From assembly GCF_030252345.1 (NCBI RefSeq), contig NZ_CP126980.1:2433501-2497500 (forward strand): a DNA stretch of 64,000 nt, in the 5' to 3' direction. A model generated the notes under the pieces. That model was not told the DNA's origin. It did no database searches and saw nothing but the letters and a program-made list of their open reading frames with translations. Every line of letters starts with the position of its first letter. Positions within the stretch are counted from its first letter, which is position 1. This DNA comes from Actinoplanes oblitus (lineage in GTDB: Bacteria; Actinomycetota; Actinomycetes; Mycobacteriales; Micromonosporaceae). The position numbers and the translations under genes are program-made. Positions 52,654-61,307 of this stretch are shown here, piece by piece.

Positions 52654-53628
52654 GTGACCCCCGAACCGCTGCCACCGTCGTACGTCTCCGGCTTCGCCCA
52701 GGTCGCCGGCCAGCTCGCCGATCGGATCGGCGCTGTCGTGCTGGGCAAGCCGGAGGTCGTCCGGCTGGCTCTGACGGCGCTCTTCGCGCAGGGCCACGTG
52801 CTGCTCGAGGACGTCCCCGGGGTCGGCAAGACGACGCTGGCACGCGCCCTGGCGGCGTCCATCCGCGGGCAGTGGCGACGCATCCAGTTCACCCCGGACC
52901 TGCTGCCCTCGGACGTCTCCGGCGTCACCATCTTCAACCAGAACAGCCGGGCGTTCGAGTTCCACCCCGGCCCGGTGTTCGCCAACATCGTCATCGCCGA
53001 CGAGATCAACCGGGCCTCGCCGAAAACCCAGTCGGCGCTGCTCGAGGTGATGGAGGAGCGCCGGGTCACCGTCGACGGCGTGCCGCATCCGGTGCCGCAG
53101 CCGTTCCTCGTGGTCGCCACCCAGAACCCGGTCGAGATGGACGGCACCTACCGCCTGCCCGAGGCGCAGCTGGACCGCTTCCTGGTCAAGCTGTCGGTCG
53201 GCTACCCCGACGAGCAGGTGGAGATCGAGGTGCTGCGCGGCGCCGCGACCCGCTCGCCGGACACCCTGGAGCCGGTCACCGACACCAACACCATCGGCGA
53301 GATGGTCAAGATGGCGCTTCAGGTCCATGTCGCCGACCCGCTTTACGCGTACGCCGTCCGCCTGGCCGCCGCGACCCGCAACCACCCGCAGGTCCGCGTC
53401 GGCGTCAGTCCCCGCGGCGTGATCGCGCTGACCCGCGCGGCGTGCGCCTACGCGCTGATCAACGGCCGCGGTTACGTGCTGCCCGAGGACCTGAAAGCGC
53501 TGGTCGAGCCGGTCTTCGCGCACCGCGTGCTGCTGTCGCCGGACGCCCAGCTGCGTGGGGTCACCGCCACCGAGGTGCTCGCCGACGCGATCGGCGCGGT
53601 GCCGGTCCCGCTGCCGGCCGGCACGTGA
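52654..53628 (+). CDS. MoxR-family AAA+ ATPase
   Basis: 324 residues from a GTG after GTGAGGAAC. Walker A is EDVPGVGKTTLARALA (about 52), Walker B is NIVIADEINRASPKTQSALL (about 110), followed by sensor 1 VVATQNPVEMDGTYRLPEAQ and the lid domain ending GVTATEVLADAIG. MoxR ATPases act as chaperones for DUF58/von Willebrand A partner proteins during assembly of membrane or periplasmic complexes. The downstream DUF58 gene overlaps by 4 bases, exactly the usual partner. Full length with all motifs. Confidence 0.93.
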   Translation: MTPEPLPPSYVSGFAQVAGQLADRIGAVVLGKPEVVRLALTALFAQGHVLLEDVPGVGKTTLARALAASIRGQWRRIQFTPDLLPSDVSGVTIFNQNSRAFEFHPGPVFANIVIADEINRASPKTQSALLEVMEERRVTVDGVPHPVPQPFLVVATQNPVEMDGTYRLPEAQLDRFLVKLSVGYPDEQVEIEVLRGAATRSPDTLEPVTDTNTIGEMVKMALQVHVADPLYAYAVRLAAATRNHPQVRVGVSPRGVIALTRAACAYALINGRGYVLPEDLKALVEPVFAHRVLLSPDAQLRGVTATEVLADAIGAVPVPLPAGT

Positions 53629-54734
53629 CCGCTCGCGGCATCGGCCTGCTGGTCGCCGCGGTCGCGCTGCTCGCCGCCGGCTTCACCTTCGGCTATCCCG
53701 ATCTCGCCCTGCTCGGCGCGGCCGCCGTGGTGGCGGCCGGGTGCGCGGTGGCGTTCGCGTTCTGGCGGCCGCGGCTGGGCGTGCGGCGGGTCGCCGAGCC
53801 GGACCGGGTGGCCCGCGGCGAACCGGCCCGGATGCGGCTCACCGTGAGCAACACCAGCAGGCTGCGGGCGGCCAGCATGATCGCCACCGACCGCTGTGGC
53901 GGCACCGCCGTCCCGGTCCCGCTGCTGCGGCTGCGGCCCGGCAAGGACACCACAGTCGAGTACCCGGTGCCGACCAGCCGCCGTGGCATCGTCCCGATCG
54001 GCCCGCTGCGGGTGACCCGTGGCGACCCGCTCGGCCTGGTCACCCTCGCGCGCACCTACGGCGACGTGGCGACGGTCTGGGTGCACCCGCGGATCCACCT
54101 GCTGCGGGCCACACCGGCCGGGATGGCGCGCAGCCTGGACGGCCGGATCGACAAGGTGCCGCACGGCACCATCACGTTCGACGCGCTGCGCGAATACGTG
54201 GTCGGCGACGAGCTGCGCCGGGTGCACTGGCGCAGCTCGGCCAAGGTGGGCGAGCTGATGGTCCGGGAACAACTGGACACCTCGGAGCCGACGATCGTGG
54301 TGCTGCTCGACGACCGGGACACCGCCTATCCGGATCCGGAGGCGTTCGAGTCGGCGTGCGAGGCGGCCGCGTCGATCGTCGCGGCGGCGGTGCGCGAGGA
54401 CCTGCCGGTCGGGCTGCACCTGGTCACGTCGGTGGCCACCGGCCCCTACCTGGACGTGCTCACCGAGGTCTCACTGGCCGGCGGCGACCTGGAGGCGACG
54501 TTGCGGCGGCTGCGGGCGCAGCGGCTCGGCGACACCCTGGTCTTCCTCACCGGGCCGGGCGGGCGTGCCGACCTGGGCACTGTCAGCTCGCTGCGCGGCA
54601 CCTACCCGGTGGTGCTGGCCGGGCTGTTCGGTGACCGGGACGCCGCGCCGGTGGCCGGCGACCGGATGATCGTCATCGAGGCCGCTGACGGGTCCGAGTT
54701 CGCCGCCGCCTGGGACGGGGTGCGCGGATGGTGA
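53625..54734 (+). CDS. DUF58 / vWA-like membrane protein
   Basis: 369 residues from a GTG overlapping the moxR stop. Two N-terminal TM helices (IGLLVAAVALLAAGFTFGYP and ALLGAAAVVAAGCAVAFAFW) are followed by a beta domain (about 60-170). The DUF58 signature LREYVVGDELRRVHWRSSAK (about 188) comes next, then a von Willebrand A-like fold starting TIVVLLDDRDTAYPD. DUF58 proteins are clients or partners of MoxR ATPases; the metal-binding motif here is a reduced DDRDT. It overlaps the transglutaminase-like gene by 7 bases. Confidence 0.9.
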   Translation: MTARGIGLLVAAVALLAAGFTFGYPDLALLGAAAVVAAGCAVAFAFWRPRLGVRRVAEPDRVARGEPARMRLTVSNTSRLRAASMIATDRCGGTAVPVPLLRLRPGKDTTVEYPVPTSRRGIVPIGPLRVTRGDPLGLVTLARTYGDVATVWVHPRIHLLRATPAGMARSLDGRIDKVPHGTITFDALREYVVGDELRRVHWRSSAKVGELMVREQLDTSEPTIVVLLDDRDTAYPDPEAFESACEAAASIVAAAVREDLPVGLHLVTSVATGPYLDVLTEVSLAGGDLEATLRRLRAQRLGDTLVFLTGPGGRADLGTVSSLRGTYPVVLAGLFGDRDAAPVAGDRMIVIEAADGSEFAAAWDGVRGW

Positions 54735-56998
54735 GAGTTCTGCGCGCGGCGGTGGTCCCGGTCGCGCTGATCGGCATGCTGGCCCTGTCCGGGGTCGTGC
54801 TCGGCCGGATCTACGCCGACGACCTGCTGTTCCGGCTGGTCGCGGGTGCGGCGCTCGGCTCGATCGGCGCCGGGCTGGCGACCCGGCGGCTGCCGTCGTG
54901 GAGCGCGGCGCCGGTGTCGGCGGTGCTGCTCGCCGGGTACACGGCAATCGCCTTGACGATCGCGGCCGGGCACGCCGGGGTGACCACGCCGTTTCCGGCG
55001 ATGGTGCGCGAGGCGCTGGAGAACGGCATCCCGCGGCTGCTGACCGCGATGATCCCGGTGGAGTCCACACCGGACACCGTGGTGGTCCCGGTGGTGGCCA
55101 CCTGGCTGGCCGGCCTGGCGGCGGCCGAGGTCGGGGTGCGGGCCCGGCGGGTGTTGCTGGGTTCGCTCACGCCGGTGCTGCTCTACGGCGCCGCGCTCTA
55201 CGTGGTGGGGCCGAACGCGGGCGCGGCTGTCGGGCCGACCCTCGGGTTCGCGGCGCTGGTGGTGATCGCGCTGGCCGTGTCGACGAAGCAGCCGGACCAG
55301 GCGTACCCGGAAATGTCTGGGAAAATGCGGGCCCGGTCACTGGTCGGCGCGGCAGGCGGGCTGGTCGCGGTGCTCGGCCTGGGAGCGGTCGTCGGGCCGT
55401 GGATCAGCGGCCAGGTCGGCGCCGATCCGGTCGACCCGCGCAAGTACGTCGAGCCGCCGCGGGTGGACAGCCTCGACGAGAGCCCGCTGAACCGGATCTC
55501 CGGCTGGATGCTCGCCCCGAAACAGCAGCTCTTCGCCTACCAGCCGGAGACCGCGCCGACCGGCAAGTCACCGACCGTGAAGGTGCGGCTCGCGGTGCTC
55601 TCCGACTACGACGGCGTGACCTGGAAGGTGGGCGCGGTCTACCGCAACGCCGGCCGGGTGCTGCCCGAGCAGGACGCGCCCACCGGCGCGGAGACAGCCG
55701 AGGTACGCCAGCGGATCACCGTGTCCGGGCTGACCGGGCGGCTGCTGCCCGCCGTGGCCACCCCGGCCGAGGTGTCCGGGGCGCGGGTCGCCTACGACGC
55801 CGGGACCGGGACGCTGATCCGGCCGGAGGGACTCACCAGCGGCCTGACCTACACGGTCACCTCCCGGGTGCCGACGCCCGACCTGAACATGCTGCCCACC
55901 GCGCAGTCCCCGTCGGGCGACGCGGTGGTCCGCTACCTGGCGCTCGGCACCGGCGTGCCGGAGTCCATCGAGCGGCTGGCCGAGCACCTCGCCGACGGCA
56001 ACGGCGGCTCCTACGACCGTGCCGTCGCGATCGAGCAGTTCCTCGCCGAGCACTACCGGGAGACGCCCGACGCGCCCAGCGGGCACGCCTACCCGAACCT
56101 GCAGTACTTCCTGTTCGGGCCGCGCGGCCAGGGTGGCCAGGAAGGTACCTCCGAGCAGTTCGCGGCGTCGTTCGCGCTGCTCGCCCGGCTGACCGGCCTG
56201 CCCAGCCGGGTCGTCGTCGGGTTCGAGGCGCCGGCCCGGGGCGGCGAGGTGACCGGCGGCAACGCGGTCGCCTGGCCGGAGGTGCTCTTCGACGGGCTGG
56301 GCTGGGTGCCGTTCGACCCGATGCCGACCACCGACGACCCGACGCCTGTCGAGCAGGACTTCACCCCGAAACCGACAACGCCGCCGACCACCCCGCCGCA
56401 GACCAGGACGCCGTCGGCAGCGGCGTCCGCGTCGGCACCGGCGGCGATCGCGGTGACCACGAAGGACGGTGGCGTGCCGGCCGGCGTGGTGGCCGGCGGC
56501 GCCTCCGGGTCGGTGCTGGCGCTCCTCGGGATCGGGGCGCTGACGGTGATCCAGTTGCGGCGGGCGCAGCGCCGGCGGCGGCTCTACGACGGCAGCCCGG
56601 ACGATCGGATCGCCGGGGCGTGGCTGGAGTTCACCGACGCGTTGCGGCTGGCCGGGCGGCCGGTGCCGGACCACCTGTCGGCGACCGAGATGGCCGGCTA
56701 CGCGGCGGATCCGCCGGCACCCCGACGCGGCGGTCTGCTGCGACGGGCGGCTCCGGCGGTGCCATCGGAGGTCGCCGGTTCGGTGGCGACGGTGGAGAGG
56801 ACCGCCCTGCCGCCGCTCGACGAGCTGGTCAGCGGGTTGAACACGGTCGGGTTCGCGCCGGGTGCCGCCGACTCCGGGCAGGCGGATCGTGCGGGGGCGC
56901 AGGCCTTGGCGTACGCGGCAGCCCTCCGCGAACAGCGCCCGTGGTGGCGCAAAGCGTGGTGGAGCGTGCATCCCGGCCCGTTGCGGTGGCATCGCTGA
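54728..56998 (+). CDS. TgpA-type transglutaminase-like membrane protein, catalytic residues apparently lost
   Basis: 756 residues. About six N-terminal TM helices (1-230) precede an extracellular domain with the transglutaminase core at about 475-545, a Pro/Thr linker, a TM helix at about 593-615 and a cytosolic tail. In active relatives the core reads GYCEQFA ... DAHAWPEV ... FDPTP. Here it reads GTSEQFAASFALLARLTG, then GGNAVAWPEVLFDGLGWVPF and DPMP. The Cys is a Ser and the His is a Val, so peptide crosslinking or cleavage is unlikely. It may be a structural pseudoenzyme. It is coupled to DUF58 by a 7-base overlap; MoxR-DUF58-TgpA is a common bacterial gene set. Confidence 0.85.
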   Translation: MVRVLRAAVVPVALIGMLALSGVVLGRIYADDLLFRLVAGAALGSIGAGLATRRLPSWSAAPVSAVLLAGYTAIALTIAAGHAGVTTPFPAMVREALENGIPRLLTAMIPVESTPDTVVVPVVATWLAGLAAAEVGVRARRVLLGSLTPVLLYGAALYVVGPNAGAAVGPTLGFAALVVIALAVSTKQPDQAYPEMSGKMRARSLVGAAGGLVAVLGLGAVVGPWISGQVGADPVDPRKYVEPPRVDSLDESPLNRISGWMLAPKQQLFAYQPETAPTGKSPTVKVRLAVLSDYDGVTWKVGAVYRNAGRVLPEQDAPTGAETAEVRQRITVSGLTGRLLPAVATPAEVSGARVAYDAGTGTLIRPEGLTSGLTYTVTSRVPTPDLNMLPTAQSPSGDAVVRYLALGTGVPESIERLAEHLADGNGGSYDRAVAIEQFLAEHYRETPDAPSGHAYPNLQYFLFGPRGQGGQEGTSEQFAASFALLARLTGLPSRVVVGFEAPARGGEVTGGNAVAWPEVLFDGLGWVPFDPMPTTDDPTPVEQDFTPKPTTPPTTPPQTRTPSAAASASAPAAIAVTTKDGGVPAGVVAGGASGSVLALLGIGALTVIQLRRAQRRRRLYDGSPDDRIAGAWLEFTDALRLAGRPVPDHLSATEMAGYAADPPAPRRGGLLRRAAPAVPSEVAGSVATVERTALPPLDELVSGLNTVGFAPGAADSGQADRAGAQALAYAAALREQRPWWRKAWWSVHPGPLRWHR

Positions 56999-57129
56999 CA
57001 TTTGCCGGGAAATCGGTGTGGCCGAAATCAATGTCCGGCTTGTCCGCTCTGTCGGGTGACAGGGCGACAGTACGGTTCATGTTTCAGTAAGCTGCCCGTT
57101 GCCAATCGAACGCACGGGGAGCGTAGAAG

Positions 57130-58377
57130 GTGCCAGGCACTGACACCGGGGACATCACCAAGCAGGTCGGCATTCCCGCTCAGCGGACCCCCGAGACTGC
57201 CGCCGAAAGCAGCGTGCCGGTCGGAGAACCGGTCAGCGCCGCGGTGCCGTCGCGTCCCCGTTCGGGTGCCGGGATCCGGGCGGCCTGGCCCGCCCTCGTC
57301 CTCTACGCGACGCTACGGGCCACCGGCCTGATCACGTTCTGGCTGGTCGCCACCGACAAGCACCGCGACATCTGGGCGCAGCTCAGCCGCTGGGACGCCA
57401 GGTGGTACCTCGGTGTCGTCGCGCACGGCTACGACACCGCCTTCAAGTTCCGGCCGGACGGCACCCCGTTGCCGAGCAACCTGGCGTTCTTCCCGCTCTA
57501 TCCCGGTCTCATCTGGGTGACCGACCACGTCCTGCCGGGCGACGCCGTGGTGGCCGGCCTCGTGGTGTCCTGGCTGGCCGCGATCGCGGCCGCCTGGGGA
57601 CTCTTCGCCATCGGCACGGAGCTGCGTGACCGCCGGACCGGCGTGCTGCTCGCCGCTCTCTGGGCGGTCATCCCGCACGCCCTGATCGAGTCGATGGGCT
57701 ACACCGAGACGCTGTTCACCGCCCTGTGCGCGTGGTCCCTCTTCGCGGTGCTGCGCCGCCGCTGGCTGCTCGCCGGTCTGCTGTGCTCGTTCGCCGGGCT
57801 GACCCGGCCGACCGGCGCCGCCCTGGTGGCCGCCGTCGGGCTGGCCGCGCTGGTCGCGGTGATCATGCGACGGGACGGCTGGCGTCCGTGGATCGGTGGC
57901 CTGCTGGCCCCGGCCGGTTTCCTGAGCTACGTCTTCTGGGTCGGCGACCGGCTCGGCGGTGGCATCAACGGTTACTTCCGCGTCCAGAGCGAGACTTGGA
58001 ACATGGCGTACGACAACGGCGCCTACACGCTCTCCACCGCGGGCAAGCTGCTGACCGGCAAGAACGATCTCGCCATGGTGATGTGCACGATCGTCCTGCT
58101 GATCGCGATCATGCTGTTCGTGCCGCTCACCGCGGAGCGACGGGCCTGGCCGCTGGCGGTCTTCGCGCTGATCATCATCGCGATGGCGTTCTTCGGCGAC
58201 GCCTACTACCACTCCAAGGGGCGCTTGCTGATCCCGGCGTTCCCGCTGCTGCTGCCGGCCGCGGCGGCCTTGGCGAAAGCGCATCTCCGCACCGTGATCG
58301 GCGTCCTGGTCGGACTCGGCACGATCTCCGCGGTCTATGGCGTCTACCTGCTGCTCTTCTGGGTCCACTCGCCGTAA
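57130..58377 (+). CDS. PIG-V-like mannosyltransferase family membrane protein
   Basis: 415 residues from a GTG at 57130. A 50-residue Pro/Ser-rich cytosolic N-terminus leads into about nine TM helices. The first external loop has SRWDARWYLGVVAHGYDTAF and the next AFFPLYPGLIWV, the motifs of PIG-V/GT76 type polyprenyl-phosphate-mannose dependent enzymes. ESMGYTETLFTALCAWSLFA and AGLTRPTGA are further family landmarks. It should transfer mannose from a lipid-linked donor to an envelope lipid or protein. It stands alone, 131 bases after the TgpA-like gene. Confidence 0.85.
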   Translation: MPGTDTGDITKQVGIPAQRTPETAAESSVPVGEPVSAAVPSRPRSGAGIRAAWPALVLYATLRATGLITFWLVATDKHRDIWAQLSRWDARWYLGVVAHGYDTAFKFRPDGTPLPSNLAFFPLYPGLIWVTDHVLPGDAVVAGLVVSWLAAIAAAWGLFAIGTELRDRRTGVLLAALWAVIPHALIESMGYTETLFTALCAWSLFAVLRRRWLLAGLLCSFAGLTRPTGAALVAAVGLAALVAVIMRRDGWRPWIGGLLAPAGFLSYVFWVGDRLGGGINGYFRVQSETWNMAYDNGAYTLSTAGKLLTGKNDLAMVMCTIVLLIAIMLFVPLTAERRAWPLAVFALIIIAMAFFGDAYYHSKGRLLIPAFPLLLPAAAALAKAHLRTVIGVLVGLGTISAVYGVYLLLFWVHSP

Positions 58378-58598
58378 GCGGAGCGGGCTTCGTCGGCACC
58401 GGCCGGTCGGTGATCTCGGGTGACGGCCGGTAAACGACTGGGGCTGCGTGGCATTCCGGCTGGTCACCCGGCGGGTGCGAAGGACTCCCCGAGCGGGTGT
58501 GTCGAAGATCCAACGCCGGCACTGTCGGGGCTGGACGGTGGATAGTGAACCCGCCCGGATGCTGATCATGGCGTCCACGGAGGGGGAGTGGACCACGC

Positions 58599-60551
58599 AT
58601 GCGGAACACCGACTTGAACTCGCGCCGGATCGGGGCCGTGCTGAGCGCGGCGCTGCTGATGACCGTCGGCGGCTGCACCGGTGACGACGAGAAACCGTTC
58701 GCCGGTGAGCTGCAGCCGCCCGGCGCCAGCTGGGATCCGCTGACGCCCACCCAGCCGGACATCGCCGACGGGGGCGGCGCCGAGGCGCCGGACGCCACCG
58801 ATCAGAACCAGCAGGACGCGGCGAGCGGCGGCGGGAACGAGCAGGCCGCTGACGGGTCGGGAGCCGCCGGCATCGGTACGGCGACAGCCGGCGCCCCGTC
58901 GACCACCGGCACCGGCGTCGGCGGGTACCAGTCCCGTGCCCTGGGCCCGGGCGGGACCGTGATCGCCACTCCCGGTACCGACCGCAAGGGCCTCGGCGTC
59001 GGTGGCACCGTGGTCGACAACCCGCGCGCGATCGTGCCGGGCGCCCCGGTCGTCGGGGGCGCCGGGCTGGGTGGTTCCGGGCTCGGCGCCGTACCGGGTG
59101 GATCCGGGATTCATGGCGGTGCGCAGGCCCCCGGCGGTCTGGCGGGGGCCGGTCCCGCAGCGGCCGGTGCCACGGCGGCCGGTTCGACGGCGGCCGGTGC
59201 GACAGGGACTGGTTCCACGGGGGCCGGTTCAGCAGGGGCCGGGTCCACAGCGGCCGGTGCCTCGGCGGCCGGTGCCTCGGCGGCCGGTGCCTCGGCGGCC
59301 GGCTCCACGGGGGCCGGCTCCGCGGCGGCCGGGTCCACAGTGACCGGGCCCGGGGCGGCCGGTTCGGTGGCGACCGATCCGGGAACGACCGCCCCCGCCT
59401 CCGGCCAGGAGCCCGCCCAGCCACCCACGATCGCCGAACCGATCGTCGCCCACAACCCGCCGGTCGTGGTCCCGCCGGCCGTCGTCACCCGCCCCGACCC
59501 GGCGGACCGCCCGTTCGGCGGCGAGCGCCCGGCCCGGCCCGCTCGTCCGGCCCGGCCCGCTCGTCCGGTCCGGAAGCCCGTCACGATCAAGCACCCGGCC
59601 ACCGTCGACCGACCCACCCGGCAGCGCCCCGTCTGGGTCCGCGACCTGGACGGACCGATCTCCGCCGACCGGAACTGCGACACCTTCCACGGTGGGATCA
59701 CCGACATCACGCTCACCAACGGCTGGCTGGACAGCTCCCAGCTGTGCTTCGACACCGACCGAGGTGACCTCGACTCGCAGGTCTACCTGCTCACCCACGC
59801 CGGCATGCCGATCGCGCTGCCCCGCTCCGATCGCTACGCCCGCTGGCGCCGCGCCGGCCACCTGCTGGCCCGGATCAACCGAGGCTCGTTCCCGTTCGCC
59901 GACGAGGACGGTTGGAGCGACGTGGCCGGTTGGAGCGGCGGGGCCGGTTGGAGCGACGGGGCCGGTTGGAGCGACGGGGCTGGCTGGAGCGACGGAGCCG
60001 GCTGGAGCGACGTGGCCGGTTGGAGCGATCGGGACAGTTGGAGCGGCACGGACAGCTGGAGCAACCGGCGCGGTGGGCGCAACCAGCGCGGCGGGGCCGA
60101 CCGGCACGGCTGGAGCGGTGGTGACGGCGACTGGAGCGACGCGAGCGACCTCAACGGCGCGACCGACTGGAACGGCGCGAGCGACTGGAACGGCGACGAA
60201 GGTGACTGGACCGGCGGAGACCGCTGGAACGACGCCTTCGACAACCGGGATGCCGGTTTCGGACGCAAAGCCAGCCAAAAAGCCGATAAATCCGGCAAGG
60301 AGGCTAGCGCGACGAACGCCGCCACCACTGCGACGAACGCCACCACTGCGACGAACGCCGACACTGCGATGAACGCCGCCACTGCGACGAACGCCGCCGT
60401 CGAGAAGAGCGCCGCCGCCAGGAAAGAGCCGGACGCCGAAGTCGCGAAACAGGCGTACGCCGACCTCATGAACGAAGCCGACGTCAAGAACAACGCCGAG
60501 GACCCGGCCCTCGAACAGCAGCGATCCGAACCCGCATATCCCGAAGACTAG
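58599..60551 (+). CDS. Repeat-rich surface lipoprotein
   Basis: 650 residues from an ATG after GGAGGGGGAG. The lipobox LMTVGGC26 marks a lipoprotein. Residues about 184-260 are Ala/Gly/Ser/Thr pentapeptide-like repeats (AAGASAAGASAAG), and 307-325 are Arg-Pro repeats (RPARPARPARP). A short globular island with two Cys (DRNCDTFHGGITDITL ... SQLCFDTDRGDLDSQVYLL) follows. Residues about 438-487 are six-residue repeats of AGWSDG type, and about 571-600 are Thr-Asn-Ala repeats. The repeats are nearly identical in DNA (18-bp units around 59910-60020) and so prone to copy-number change. Function unknown; a surface or spore-coat component is a guess. The stop overlaps the convergent hydrolase stop (CTAG). 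Confidence 0.7.
   Translation: MRNTDLNSRRIGAVLSAALLMTVGGCTGDDEKPFAGELQPPGASWDPLTPTQPDIADGGGAEAPDATDQNQQDAASGGGNEQAADGSGAAGIGTATAGAPSTTGTGVGGYQSRALGPGGTVIATPGTDRKGLGVGGTVVDNPRAIVPGAPVVGGAGLGGSGLGAVPGGSGIHGGAQAPGGLAGAGPAAAGATAAGSTAAGATGTGSTGAGSAGAGSTAAGASAAGASAAGASAAGSTGAGSAAAGSTVTGPGAAGSVATDPGTTAPASGQEPAQPPTIAEPIVAHNPPVVVPPAVVTRPDPADRPFGGERPARPARPARPARPVRKPVTIKHPATVDRPTRQRPVWVRDLDGPISADRNCDTFHGGITDITLTNGWLDSSQLCFDTDRGDLDSQVYLLTHAGMPIALPRSDRYARWRRAGHLLARINRGSFPFADEDGWSDVAGWSGGAGWSDGAGWSDGAGWSDGAGWSDVAGWSDRDSWSGTDSWSNRRGGRNQRGGADRHGWSGGDGDWSDASDLNGATDWNGASDWNGDEGDWTGGDRWNDAFDNRDAGFGRKASQKADKSGKEASATNAATTATNATTATNADTAMNAATATNAAVEKSAAARKEPDAEVAKQAYADLMNEADVKNNAEDPALEQQRSEPAYPED
59910..60060 (+). 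repeat. Tandem 18-bp repeats in the lipoprotein gene
   Basis: Units close to GCCGGTTGGAGCGACGGG are repeated head to tail, encoding AGWSDG. Early copies differ by one or two bases; later copies drift (DRDSWSGTDSWS). The repeat is in frame, so unit gain or loss would change length without breaking the gene. Confidence 0.75.
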
Positions 60552-61255
60552 GCCAGCTTCGCGAGAACCAGGTCCATCGCCCGGTTCACCGCCCCTCGCG
60601 ACTCCTCCGAGTCGTCGACGACGTCGAACGCGTGGTGCCCCTCCGGCACGTCGACGATCTCCAACTCGGCCTTGCCCGCCTCCGCCACGAACGCCTCCAC
60701 CGTCCCGGCGACTCCGACGTCCTCCCGGCCGGCCCGGGTCAGCACGATGGGCAACGCCACAGCCCGCGCCGCCGCCCCGATCGGGTCGAACCGCCCCTCC
60801 ACCCTCCAACCCGGCATCGGCGCCAGCAACGGATAGCTCAACGCCAGCACCCGCAGCCAGGAGGGCGGCTCGCGCAACCAGTCCGCGGCGAGCAGGCTGC
60901 CACCGGAGAAGAACCACAACGCCAGCCGGCCCTCGTCCACCCGCTCGTCGCTGCGCAGGCTCTCCAGCGCCGCCTCCACCCGAGCGGCGCCCACGGCGTA
61001 CGCCAGCGGGGTGTGCAGTTGATGGTCGACCACCGCGCCCACCGCCCCGCGGCTCGCCGCCAGCGCGCCGTATCCCCGGTACACCGGCCAGTCGCGCTGC
61101 TCCGGACGGACCTGGGCGGGGGTGGGGCCGCCCGGCACGAAGAGGATGGCCGGGCGCGGGCCGGCGATGTCGTCGGGCGGGTAGATGTCGAGCGTCTCGT
61201 GGCGTTCGGGGGTGCGGGCTTCGACCGGAAGGACAAACGGCTTCAGGAAGTCCAT
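60548..61255 (-). CDS. Alpha/beta hydrolase (dienelactone-hydrolase-like)
   Basis: 235 residues. The oxyanion region is PAILFVPGGPTPAQ. The nucleophile elbow reads LALWFFSGGSLLAADWL, where the central Ser follows Phe instead of the usual Gly-x-Ser-x-Gly. An acid is likely in TRAGREDVG, and the His is in VDVPEGHHAFDVVDDSEES. The fold and order fit small esterases/acyl hydrolases with a cytosolic location. The substrate is not evident. It is convergent with the lipoprotein gene, sharing a CTAG stop overlap, and not in an operon. Confidence 0.8.
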   Translation of the reverse strand: MDFLKPFVLPVEARTPERHETLDIYPPDDIAGPRPAILFVPGGPTPAQVRPEQRDWPVYRGYGALAASRGAVGAVVDHQLHTPLAYAVGAARVEAALESLRSDERVDEGRLALWFFSGGSLLAADWLREPPSWLRVLALSYPLLAPMPGWRVEGRFDPIGAAARAVALPIVLTRAGREDVGVAGTVEAFVAEAGKAELEIVDVPEGHHAFDVVDDSEESRGAVNRAMDLVLAKLA

Positions 61256-61307
61256 CGACCGACTTTAACGCCCTCAGCTACCGGGCGGGACGGACGAACA
61301 GGAGAGG

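Noticed and set aside
50025..53147. Long minus-strand open frame opposite the FN3 and MoxR genes
   Set aside because: It is antisense to recognisable FN3 and AAA+ domains. No motif, Shine-Dalgarno or plausible composition was found.
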